From Candidatus Solibacter sp. (GTDB lineage: Bacteria; Acidobacteriota; Terriglobia; Bryobacterales; Bryobacteraceae), in the NCBI GenBank assembly GCA_017883345.1, contig JADGNT010000404.1:1-5456 (forward strand): a DNA stretch of 5,456 nucleotides. The letters run 5' to 3'. Positions 1 to 4,558 of this stretch are shown in pieces. Below the pieces are notes generated by a model. It did no database searches. It was not told the origin of the DNA and worked only from the letters and a program-made list of their open reading frames with translations. Numbering within the stretch: position 1 is the stretch's first letter; each line of letters begins with the position of its first letter. The position numbers and the translations under genes were made by a program.

Positions 1-1
1 C

Positions 2-265
2 GCATCGTTTCTGAACGTCTGGCAAGCGCACAATCTGAACGTCAACCTGTTCCCCGACCGGTTCGGCAATAGCACCAGCGTCGAAGACGCGTTCTTCCCC
101 ATGAATCCGGCCCCGGCGCAGTACGCCCCGCGCTTCTCCGATTTCGGCGCCGGCTGGCGATTCACCAGGGATCTCTTCGCGCAGTACGTGTATTCGACCG
201 ATTACGGCGCCAGTTCGGCCACTCACACCCTGATGTTGCGCTACACGTTTCACGGGCGCGATTAG
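2..265 (+). CDS. C-terminal end of a probable outer-membrane beta-barrel protein (partial)
   Basis: The frame is open from the window edge to a TAG stop at 263-265, giving 87 codons with no start in view. The visible peptide alternates polar and hydrophobic/aromatic residues and has several amphipathic strand-like stretches: NVWQAHNLNVNLF, the strand around FGAGWRF, LFAQYVYSTDYG, and THTLMLRYTF close to the end. This pattern, with an aromatic-rich last strand, is typical of the final strands of Gram-negative outer-membrane barrels. Here four residues (HGRD) follow the terminal Phe, so the exact C-terminal aromatic signal is not at the very end. The rest of the gene is outside the window, so the family and any transport or structural role cannot be named. 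Gene 0.8; barrel assignment is inference. Confidence 0.65.
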   Translation, partial: ASFLNVWQAHNLNVNLFPDRFGNSTSVEDAFFPMNPAPAQYAPRFSDFGAGWRFTRDLFAQYVYSTDYGASSATHTLMLRYTFHGRD

Positions 266-272
266 GCTGGGC

Positions 273-327
273 GGGGACTGACATGAATTTCCGGCGCAGT
301 TTGCCGGGAATTGGCCTGTCTGTCCCC
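273..327. repeat. REP-like 55-bp imperfect palindrome between convergent genes
   Basis: Outer arms GGGGACTGACA (273-283) and TGTCTGTCCCC (317-327) pair with a single T-T mismatch. Inner arms AATTTCCGGC (286-295) and GCCGGGAATT (303-312) pair with one G-U wobble around a 7-nt loop. Between outer and inner arms lie 2 nt on the left and 4 nt on the right. It begins 7 bp after the barrel gene's stop. Its size, its two-tier stem and its terminal 'tgtcTGTCCCC' resemble REP/MITE-type intergenic palindromes of large soil-bacterial genomes. It has no T-tract directly after the stem, so a repeat or 3'-end stabiliser is more likely than an intrinsic terminator. Family membership is inference, because copy number cannot be seen here. 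Confidence 0.65.
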
Positions 328-346
328 GGTTGGCAGGTAGGAGGTT

Positions 347-370
347 CCCCGATGTGCGGGGTGGTTTTTC
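347..370 (+). terminator. Weak candidate intrinsic terminator after the barrel gene
   Basis: CCCCG (347-351) and CGGGG (357-361) form a 5-bp GC stem with a 5-nt loop. After 3 nt comes a run of five T's (365-369). It lies about 80 bp past the barrel gene's stop and on its strand. The stem is short and the T-run is offset, so termination would be weak. No comparable structure was found for the opposing homoserine dehydrogenase. Confidence 0.35.
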
Positions 371-452
371 GACTCTGGCCCCGGTTTGCCTGACAGGATA
401 CGCTCCGTTTTTGTCGTGTGCCCCAAAACCGTTAAGCACCCGTCTTCTTCGC

Positions 453-1418
453 TCAGCGCAAGCTCACCAGGTCGCTGAATACGCCATACGCCGTCTGTTC
501 CACCCCAGGCTCGATCGAGACCGTTCCGAACGTACCCATCAAATCCGTATGGAACAGAATCAGGTTGCTGGTCCCCGGCGTGCACGCCAGAATGTCGTTC
601 CGCTCCAGCACCTCGGCGCGCACGCGCAGCCGGACGCCGCCGCTGGTTCGCCGTCCCCGGCTCACCAGCCGCACCGTTTTGCCGGAGCGCGCGATCTCCA
701 TCGCGCGCTCCGGCGTCAACCGCGTAATGCCGCGCGTCGTCACCAGTTGCGGCGTGGTCCGCGCGTCCATCAGCACGTTGGCCAGCGCCGCCGCCTTCGC
801 CGCCGAGTCCCAACCCTCCACGTCGTACGCCCCATCGGCCTCCGTGATCCCCATCCTCCGCGCCTCCGCCAGGCCCGCATCGAAGCTCCCCCCCCGCTCC
901 ATCGTCTCGATCACCACCTTCGACGTCGAATTCAGCACCCCCGTGAACCCCAGCACCTTCACCCCGGGCATCGTGTGCCGCCACAGGTTGAACACCGGCG
1001 CTCCATCCATCACGCTCGATTCGAAGCGCAAGCCTACCCCCTCCCGCGCCGCCTCGTCGCGTAGCGCGGCATAGGCGTGCGCGATCGGCCCCTTGTTCGC
1101 CGTCACCACGTGCATGTGCCGCGCCAGTGCCGCCCGAATGTGCCCCGTCGCCGGCTCGCCCGTCGATGGATTGAGCGTCGTCAACTCCACCGCCACCTGC
1201 GCCCGCGCCGCGTCCAGGAACTCCTCCACCGATGCCGCCCGCGGCCCGAACTCCGCCGCCTCCGTGACCTCGGCGGGCAACCCTGCCGCGTCCACCGCCG
1301 TGCCGTGCCGCAGCGTATGGATTCCCGCGATCGTGAAGGGGAACTCCTTGCGTTTCTCCCGCAGCAGCCGCGCCAGCGCGCGCCCCACGTTGCCGTACCC
1401 GATGATCGCCAGTTTCAA
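453..1418 (-). CDS. hom: Homoserine dehydrogenase, short form without ACT domain
   Basis: Cytoplasmic NAD(P)-dependent enzyme converting aspartate semialdehyde to homoserine, the branch point to threonine and methionine. The 321-residue product opens with a Rossmann motif G7-Y-G9-N-V-G12. It carries TANK (106-109) with the conserved Lys109, the substrate-loop motif GVLNST (160-165), and the signature around 193-208 with E193, D204 and K208, which match the family's catalytic/binding acidic pair and lysine. The signature's usual Pro is Gly196. It ends soon after the catalytic domain, so it lacks the C-terminal ACT regulatory domain of the roughly 430-residue form. The start is TTG at 1418. An in-frame TAG lies at 1437-1439, and any later start would break the Rossmann motif, so TTG is the only reasonable choice. 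No good Shine-Dalgarno precedes it. No other threonine-pathway gene is adjacent. Confidence 0.93.
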   Translation of the reverse strand: MKLAIIGYGNVGRALARLLREKRKEFPFTIAGIHTLRHGTAVDAAGLPAEVTEAAEFGPRAASVEEFLDAARAQVAVELTTLNPSTGEPATGHIRAALARHMHVVTANKGPIAHAYAALRDEAAREGVGLRFESSVMDGAPVFNLWRHTMPGVKVLGFTGVLNSTSKVVIETMERGGSFDAGLAEARRMGITEADGAYDVEGWDSAAKAAALANVLMDARTTPQLVTTRGITRLTPERAMEIARSGKTVRLVSRGRRTSGGVRLRVRAEVLERNDILACTPGTSNLILFHTDLMGTFGTVSIEPGVEQTAYGVFSDLVSLR

Positions 1419-1430
1419 GGTTCGATTGTA
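1418..1430 (-). promoter_or_regulatory. Possible -10 box (TACAAT) directly before the hom TTG start
   Basis: On the minus strand TACAAT (1430-1425) matches the sigma-70 -10 consensus at 5 of 6 positions. It is followed by 6 nt and then the TTG start, so a transcript from it would be leaderless or nearly so. No convincing -35 hexamer stands 16-18 bp upstream (best 2 of 6). The only Shine-Dalgarno-like bases, AGGA, are 12 nt before TTG, which is too far to be persuasive. Confidence 0.25.
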
Positions 1431-1530
1431 TCCTGTCTACCCGCCGTGATCTCCGCGCGCTCCGCTTCCTCCGCGCGCCAACCCCGGCAACGCGTGAATT
1501 CTTCGCATCTACTCTCCCTTGTTCTCGGTT

Positions 1531-1572
1531 TTCTCCGCGTCTTCCTCCGCGACTCCGCGTCTCCGCGTCAAA
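1531..1572. repeat. 'ctccgcg'-type intergenic repeat, copy A
   Basis: This 42-bp C/T-rich stretch is made of short units ending in ccgcg and closes with tccgcgtcaaa. It aligns along its length with copy B at 1616-1657, with compensating single-base gaps and mostly C/T changes. Read on the minus strand its translation contains DAETRSRGG, matching the NAETRRTQR of copy B. That string is a familiar spurious peptide from a widespread non-coding repeat. It lies in the gap between hom and the esterase gene. Function unknown. Confidence 0.6.
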
Positions 1573-1615
1573 TCGAACGCCTCGCTCCCTCCTCCGCTCC
1601 CAATCCCCCAAGGTA

Positions 1616-1657
1616 TTCTCTGCGCTTCCTCTGCGTTCTCCGCGTCTCTGCGTTGAA
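1616..1657. repeat. 'ctctgcg'-type intergenic repeat, copy B
   Basis: The stretch consists of degenerate ctctgcg/ctccgcg units and ends in ctctgcgttgaa. It is the better preserved of the two copies, whose starts are 85 bp apart in the same orientation. The minus-strand translation NAETRRTQRKRRE is the hallmark of a dispersed intergenic repeat that is often miscalled as protein in large bacterial genomes. Its end overlaps the left arm of the palindrome at 1651-1679, next to the esterase stop codon. A less regular stretch of the same composition (1447-1482) may be a third, heavily decayed copy. Confidence 0.65.
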
Positions 1658-1679
1658 TGGACGCCTTCCCCATTCAACG
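1651..1679 (-). repeat. Perfect 10-bp-stem hairpin over the esterase stop codon
   Basis: CGTTGAATGG (1651-1660) and CCATTCAACG (1670-1679) are exact reverse complements around a 9-nt loop. The right arm contains the esterase TGA stop (1674-1676). In the esterase mRNA this makes a stable stem-loop at the very 3' end of the coding region. No U-run follows on the minus strand, so it would act as a 3'-end barrier or a Rho-type/processing stop rather than a classical terminator. The left arm also forms the end of repeat copy B. Confidence 0.5.
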
Positions 1680-2801
1680 AAACAGCCGCGGGGCGAAATC
1701 CTGCAAGTCGTAGCGCCACGTTTGCCATTCGTGGGCGAACGGGCACTCGAAAAACACGTTCGGAATCCCCGCCTTTTCCAGCGCTTCGTGCCACGCCTGA
1801 GTCGCTTGGTGCGAAGCCGCCTCGGCGATGCCAGCGCCCATCCACAGCAGCTTGACCTTCTTGCGGAATGCCGCCGCATCCGCCAACACGCCATTGTAGG
1901 CCGTCTTCGGATCGCTGGCGCGCACCCCGCCGCTGAACGACCCGATATACGCGAACTTGTCCAGATGCCCCAACCCGATTTGCATCGCCTGCCCCGCCCC
2001 CATCGATAGCCCCGCGATCGCCCGCTGCTCGCGATCCGCCACCGTGCGGTACGTGGCGTCGATCATTGGGATCAGATCGCTGATGACCACCTCTTCGAAG
2101 GCGCCGTTCCCCCGCCCGCCCTCGCCCGCTTTCGTGGCCACCATCCCGTTTTCCATCACCACAATCATCGGCGCCGCCCTCTTCGCCGCGATCAGATTGT
2201 CCAGGATGAAGCTCACCCGCCCTTGCTTCACCCAACTCGTCTCGTTCTCGCCCGAGCCGTGCTGCAGATACAGAACCGGGTAACGTTTCGAGCCGCTCTG
2301 GTCGTAGTCCGGCGGCGTGTACACGTACGCCGGCCGCCACTGGCCCGTGGTCTTGGACCAGTACCAGCGCGCCCGCACTTCGCCGTGCGGCACTTCCTTG
2401 GCCCCATAAAAATCCACTCGGTCGGGCACTTCCACGCCGCTCGTTTCCGTGTTCCAACCGAAATACGTCTGGCTGCCCGGGTCGTTGCACTGGAAACCGT
2501 CCACCAGCAGAAAGTAGTAGTGGAAGCCCGGCGCCGCCGGCGGCGTCGTCACCGTCCAGACGCCCTTGTCGTCGCGCACCATATCGTACGGACCCTTGCC
2601 CAATCCGTCCCCGCCCGGTTTCACCTGCACCTTCTGGGCCGCCGGTGCGTTCACCCGAAACGTGATCCGCAAATCCGGCTGAATGCGCGGATACTGCGCG
2701 CCCGGCACGTTGGACGTGGCCGCCTTGGAGTCATCCCCAGCCTGCGCCCACACCAGGCCGCAAGCCATCGCCAATCCTGTCAGAACCCGCCGTGTCGTCA
2801 T
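1674..2801 (-). CDS. Secreted Esterase_D/feruloyl-esterase-like alpha/beta hydrolase with N-terminal E-set domain
   Basis: The 375-residue product begins with a Sec signal peptide (about 1-21: MTTRR, a hydrophobic core, then AQA before GDDS), so it is exported. Residues about 35-130 look like the immunoglobulin-like E-set/CBM48 domain often placed before this hydrolase. Residues about 140-375 are the esterase domain (PF00756, enterochelin/feruloyl esterase group). It shows the oxyanion-side YLQHGSGENE (178-187), the nucleophile elbow G-L-S266-M-G and the terminal AHEWQTWR with His357. The acid position, in MGAGIAE, is Glu326. Homologs of this subfamily often have GTAE there, so Glu is not clearly a defect. 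The likely role is ester hydrolysis on plant polysaccharide or another extracellular ester; the substrate cannot be read from sequence. ATG at 2801 is chosen over an in-frame start at 2930 because it begins the signal peptide and the extra 43 residues look non-coding. The Shine-Dalgarno (GTGAG) is weak. Confidence 0.9.
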   Translation of the reverse strand: MTTRRVLTGLAMACGLVWAQAGDDSKAATSNVPGAQYPRIQPDLRITFRVNAPAAQKVQVKPGGDGLGKGPYDMVRDDKGVWTVTTPPAAPGFHYYFLLVDGFQCNDPGSQTYFGWNTETSGVEVPDRVDFYGAKEVPHGEVRARWYWSKTTGQWRPAYVYTPPDYDQSGSKRYPVLYLQHGSGENETSWVKQGRVSFILDNLIAAKRAAPMIVVMENGMVATKAGEGGRGNGAFEEVVISDLIPMIDATYRTVADREQRAIAGLSMGAGQAMQIGLGHLDKFAYIGSFSGGVRASDPKTAYNGVLADAAAFRKKVKLLWMGAGIAEAASHQATQAWHEALEKAGIPNVFFECPFAHEWQTWRYDLQDFAPRLFR

Positions 2802-2881
2802 ACTCACAGGGTGGCATAAGGCGGTACCCTCTGGGTCGCGTTGTGCATGGTGGGGCAGGCGGGAATACGCCCCGCACACCG

Positions 2882-3238
2882 GTCGCCGAGGCCCTTCTTG
2901 CCGCTGGCGGCGTGGTTGGTGTGCAGACACTGAACGAGTTCGTTGCGGTCGCCGTGCGCAAACTCGCCATGCCCTGGAAGGACGTTCTGGAGGCGCTCGG
3001 CGCGCTTCGTGTGCTGTGCCCTTCGCCCGTCCCGCTCACCGTGCAGACCCACGACCGGGCGCTGCGCATCGCCGGAAGATACGGCTATCGCATCTACGCT
3101 TCGCTGGTCGTCGCAGCCGCCCTCCAAGCACGCTGCAACATCCTCTTTTCGGAAGACATGAAAGACGGCCAGGTAATCGACGGCCTCACCATCCGCAATC
3201 CGTTCCGGCCGGTGCAGGCCGGTAAAAGCCGAAGGTGA
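2882..3238 (+). pseudogene. VapC-type PIN-domain toxin remnant, N-terminus missing
   Basis: The frame ending at TGA 3236-3238 reads as the later three quarters of a PIN-domain ribonuclease. Recognisable stretches are EALLAAGGVV, VQTLNEF with the conserved Glu, RAL.IAGRYG, LVVAAAL and LFSEDMKDGQVIDGLTIRNPF with the last conserved Asp. The N-terminal strand with the first metal-binding Asp (normally an FDTN-like motif) is absent. The upstream residues in this frame, back to a GTG at 2792 that overlaps the esterase start, are low-complexity and unlike the family. In addition, the third active-site Asp (usually Y-D-A/S-L) is Ala here (Y-A-S-L, codon GCT at 3098-3100), one base change from GAT. 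No VapB-like antitoxin precedes it. I therefore call it a decayed toxin gene. A functional, catalytically dead PIN protein from the GTG at 2792 or 2843 is possible but less likely. Confidence 0.75.
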
Positions 3239-3460
3239 CCCAGCGCCTGCCGTGGTCGCCCACCACGGATCCGGCCAGTCCCAACAGTCGCACACCGCCG
3301 GCGACCATTCGCGGCCTGCGGAAATGCTCCTGGATGCAGCGCCCGGAGCGTGTCGGACACTTCCCGTAACGCCGTATGGGGGGACCCCGTGGCTGATTGC
3401 TGGTGACGTGGGCTGTTGGCGACAGGAATTGGCCGTCCCAGTCTTGCAGTGCGACTGCCA

Positions 3461-3489
3461 TTGACATCTATACGGGATTCCCGTATGCT
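3461..3489 (+). promoter_or_regulatory. Sigma-70-type promoter of the toxin-antitoxin operon
   Basis: A perfect -35 box TTGACA (3461-3466), a 17-bp spacer and TATGCT (3484-3489; 4 of 6 to TATAAT) precede the toxin gene. The -10 ends 6 nt before the GTG start at 3496. Transcription should therefore begin at or within a base or two of the start codon, giving a leaderless mRNA. The spacer contains the operator palindrome. A small GCAGT-GCG-ACTGC hairpin (3446-3458) lies just upstream of the -35. Confidence 0.8.
3470..3486. promoter_or_regulatory. Palindromic operator in the toxin-antitoxin promoter
   Basis: ATACGGGA-T-TCCCGTAT is a perfect palindrome with 8-bp arms and one central base. It fills the spacer between -35 and -10 and covers the first three bases of the -10. 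A dimeric helix-turn-helix antitoxin bound here would block RNA polymerase, which fits the conditional autorepression known for HigA-type antitoxins. That the downstream XRE protein is the ligand is inference from position. Confidence 0.75.
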
Positions 3490-3495
3490 TGAATT

Positions 3496-3867
3496 GTGAA
3501 GGTTCGCGTATTCGCAACAAGCCGATACGAAAAGGAAGTGCGGCGGCTACTCGCCGAACCCGAGCAAGCCGCTCTGCAACTCGCAATCGCCGCCGATCCT
3601 GAGGCACATCCCATAGTTCCCGGTACCGGTGGCGTCCGAAAGGCCCGCTGGGCCCGGCAGGGTAGAGGCAAGAGTGGCGGTGTGCGGGTGATTTACTACT
3701 ACTGGCGGACGATCGAAGAGCTCGCCGCGCAAGTATTGGACCGTAGGGTGTACCTGCTTTCGATCTACGCCAAGAATGAACAATCGGACATGACGGCTGC
3801 GGATCGAAAGGCAGCGAAGAAGTTCGTGGAGGGTTTGAAAGATGCCAAGAAGCAAGCGGGTAAGTAA
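3496..3867 (+). CDS. higB: HigB2/RelE-family type II toxin (mRNA interferase)
   Basis: The 123-residue product has the RelE/ParE-superfamily layout of the HigB2 branch: an N-terminal helix pair (9-32), then the core PGTGGVRKARWARQGRGKSGGVRVIYYYW (42-70), strand YLLSIYAKNEQSDMT (86-100), and a basic C-terminal helix. The core resembles Vibrio HigB2 (GTGGLRK, GKGKRGG, RIIYYF, YGKNEMSDLTA). Members are small ribosome-associated endoribonucleases that cleave translated mRNA; this activity is inferred. Lys/Arg residues in the core would contact RNA. The start is GTG, 6 nt after the -10 box with no Shine-Dalgarno, consistent with a leaderless message. The toxin is the first gene of the operon and overlaps the antitoxin by 26 nt, the toxin-first order typical of hig modules. 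The frame is intact and no core motif is missing. Confidence 0.9.
   Translation: MKVRVFATSRYEKEVRRLLAEPEQAALQLAIAADPEAHPIVPGTGGVRKARWARQGRGKSGGVRVIYYYWRTIEELAAQVLDRRVYLLSIYAKNEQSDMTAADRKAAKKFVEGLKDAKKQAGK
3828..3833 (+). promoter_or_regulatory. Strong Shine-Dalgarno of the antitoxin, inside the toxin gene
   Basis: GGAGGG stands 8 nt before the antitoxin ATG at 3842 and lies within the last codons of the toxin gene. It fixes the antitoxin start. It also contrasts with the absent Shine-Dalgarno of the toxin, so the antitoxin is probably translated more efficiently than the leaderless toxin. Confidence 0.7.
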
Positions 3868-4183
3868 GCGCGCGCCGGGGAGGCTCAGCCGCGTAGGAAG
3901 GGACGTTGTTCATGGATTGAAGGAAGCTGCCGCGCATGTTCGGGGTGAGATCTCTCTGCGCGCATACGAGTACGATGTACCGGGCCCGGTAGACGTGAAG
4001 GCAATTCGCGCGAAATCTGGACTATCACAGTCTCAGTTCGCCCGCCGTTACGGATTCAGTACTCGCACGTTGCAGGATTGGGAACTTGGCCGGGCGCAAC
4101 CGCCGAGCGCGGTCCGCGCCTATCTCACGGTCATCGGTCGTTTTCCGGAGACCGTCGAAAAAGCTCTCTTGGGCGCTGCGTGA
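3842..4183 (+). CDS. higA: HigA2-like XRE-family antitoxin and autorepressor
   Basis: The 113-residue protein is the presumed partner of the upstream toxin. The N-terminal part (1-48) is basic and likely flexible and ends in SLRAYEYDVPGPVDV (38-52), similar to the toxin-neutralising segment before the DNA-binding domain of HigA2. Residues about 52-110 form an XRE/Cro-type domain. The helix-turn-helix is about 62-81 (SQSQFARRYGFSTRTLQDWE) and is followed by GRAQPPSAVRAYLTVI and FPETVEKAL, the usual closing helices. It should bind and neutralise the toxin and repress the operon at the palindrome 3470-3486. The ATG is supported by GGAGGG at an 8-nt spacing, and the gene overlaps the toxin's end by 26 nt, so the two are co-transcribed and probably translationally coupled. 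It appears complete. Confidence 0.9.
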   Translation: MPRSKRVSKRAPGRLSRVGRDVVHGLKEAAAHVRGEISLRAYEYDVPGPVDVKAIRAKSGLSQSQFARRYGFSTRTLQDWELGRAQPPSAVRAYLTVIGRFPETVEKALLGAA

Positions 4184-4558
4184 AATCGCCATCGGCCGCG
4201 GTCTCTAACGAGCTGGGTCTTTCCGCCAGTCCGCTTGCGTGGATCCCGCGCCACACCGTCGGCCTGAATCGTTGGACGGAAGGGCTGTTCGCAACAGCTA
4301 TCGGTAAACGCTGGGCGACTACACGGGAGTATCTCCGGCCAATGGCCGCCATAGCCCGGACGCTCCGGCGGCTCTGCGGATCAGGGTGTCCAGAAATTCC
4401 TCAGACACATACCGCCATCATTCGAGCCTTGAAGTTCGCCAGTCGGAGTCCAACTAGATTCCAAAATGGACGCAGCCCTGGACACTCTATTGCTTCGTCG
4501 CTTCCGCAGCAATGCGAAAAAGGCTAGGAGCGGCTGCGGATCAAACGTCGGGGTGTCG
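4184..4558. other. Non-coding gap between the convergent antitoxin and PD40 propeller genes
   Basis: No gene is supported in these 375 bp. Open frames exist on both strands, but their products show no recognisable domain, lack Shine-Dalgarno sites and read as shadow sequence. The stretch holds a pair of 11-bp inverted arms (4383-4393 and 4478-4488). It also has three short hairpins with 3-nt loops: GCTGTT-CGC-AACAGC (4284-4298), CGGCC-AAT-GGCCG (4336-4348) and CCGGA-CGC-TCCGG (4356-4368). No T-tract follows any of them, so no intrinsic terminator for either flanking gene is evident. Confidence 0.5.
4383..4488. repeat. 11-bp inverted repeat bracketing 84 bp
   Basis: AGGGTGTCCAG (4383-4393) and CTGGACACTCT (4478-4488) are reverse complements at 10 of 11 positions, including an unbroken 8-bp GTGTCCAG/CTGGACAC. 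Inside is a smaller GTCCA/TGGAC pair (about 4448-4471). The arrangement could be a small MITE-like element or a long RNA hairpin. No flanking target duplication was recognised. Confidence 0.4.

Noticed and set aside
1568..1894. Minus-strand frame containing NAETRRTQRKRRE
   Set aside because: The recognisable string is a translated non-coding repeat, and the rest is the esterase 3' end read in the wrong frame.
262..2490. Very long open frame on the minus strand (742 codons)
   Set aside because: It runs across hom, the repeat gap and most of the esterase in another frame, and is rich in Gly/Arg/Ala with no domain. It is a GC-driven shadow.
2802..2930. Extension of the esterase to an upstream in-frame start at 2930
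   Set aside because: The added 43 residues are not protein-like and would bury the signal peptide that begins at 2801.
3361..3378. Second operator-like half sites (TTCCCGTA and CCGTAT) upstream of the toxin promoter
   Set aside because: The halves are not arranged as a palindrome and lie about 90 bp from the promoter, so a chance match is more likely.
2804..3937. 377-codon minus-strand frame opposite the PIN remnant and toxin
   Set aside because: Low-complexity Ser/Pro/Arg composition, no domain, and antisense to two recognisable families.
4319..4417. 32-codon minus-strand stretch reading WRYVSEEFLDTLIRRA and onward to a TAG
   Set aside because: It looks protein-like over a few residues but is bounded by a TGA, has no start codon or domain, and I do not recognise a parent gene.
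4078..4527. Plus-strand frame starting inside the antitoxin and running into the gap
   Set aside because: No Shine-Dalgarno, no recognisable domain, and its first third is the antitoxin gene in another frame.
4184..4558. Possible tRNA or other known RNA gene in the gap
   Set aside because: No T-loop (GTTCGA-type) or acceptor-stem pairing could be found, and no known riboswitch core is visible.
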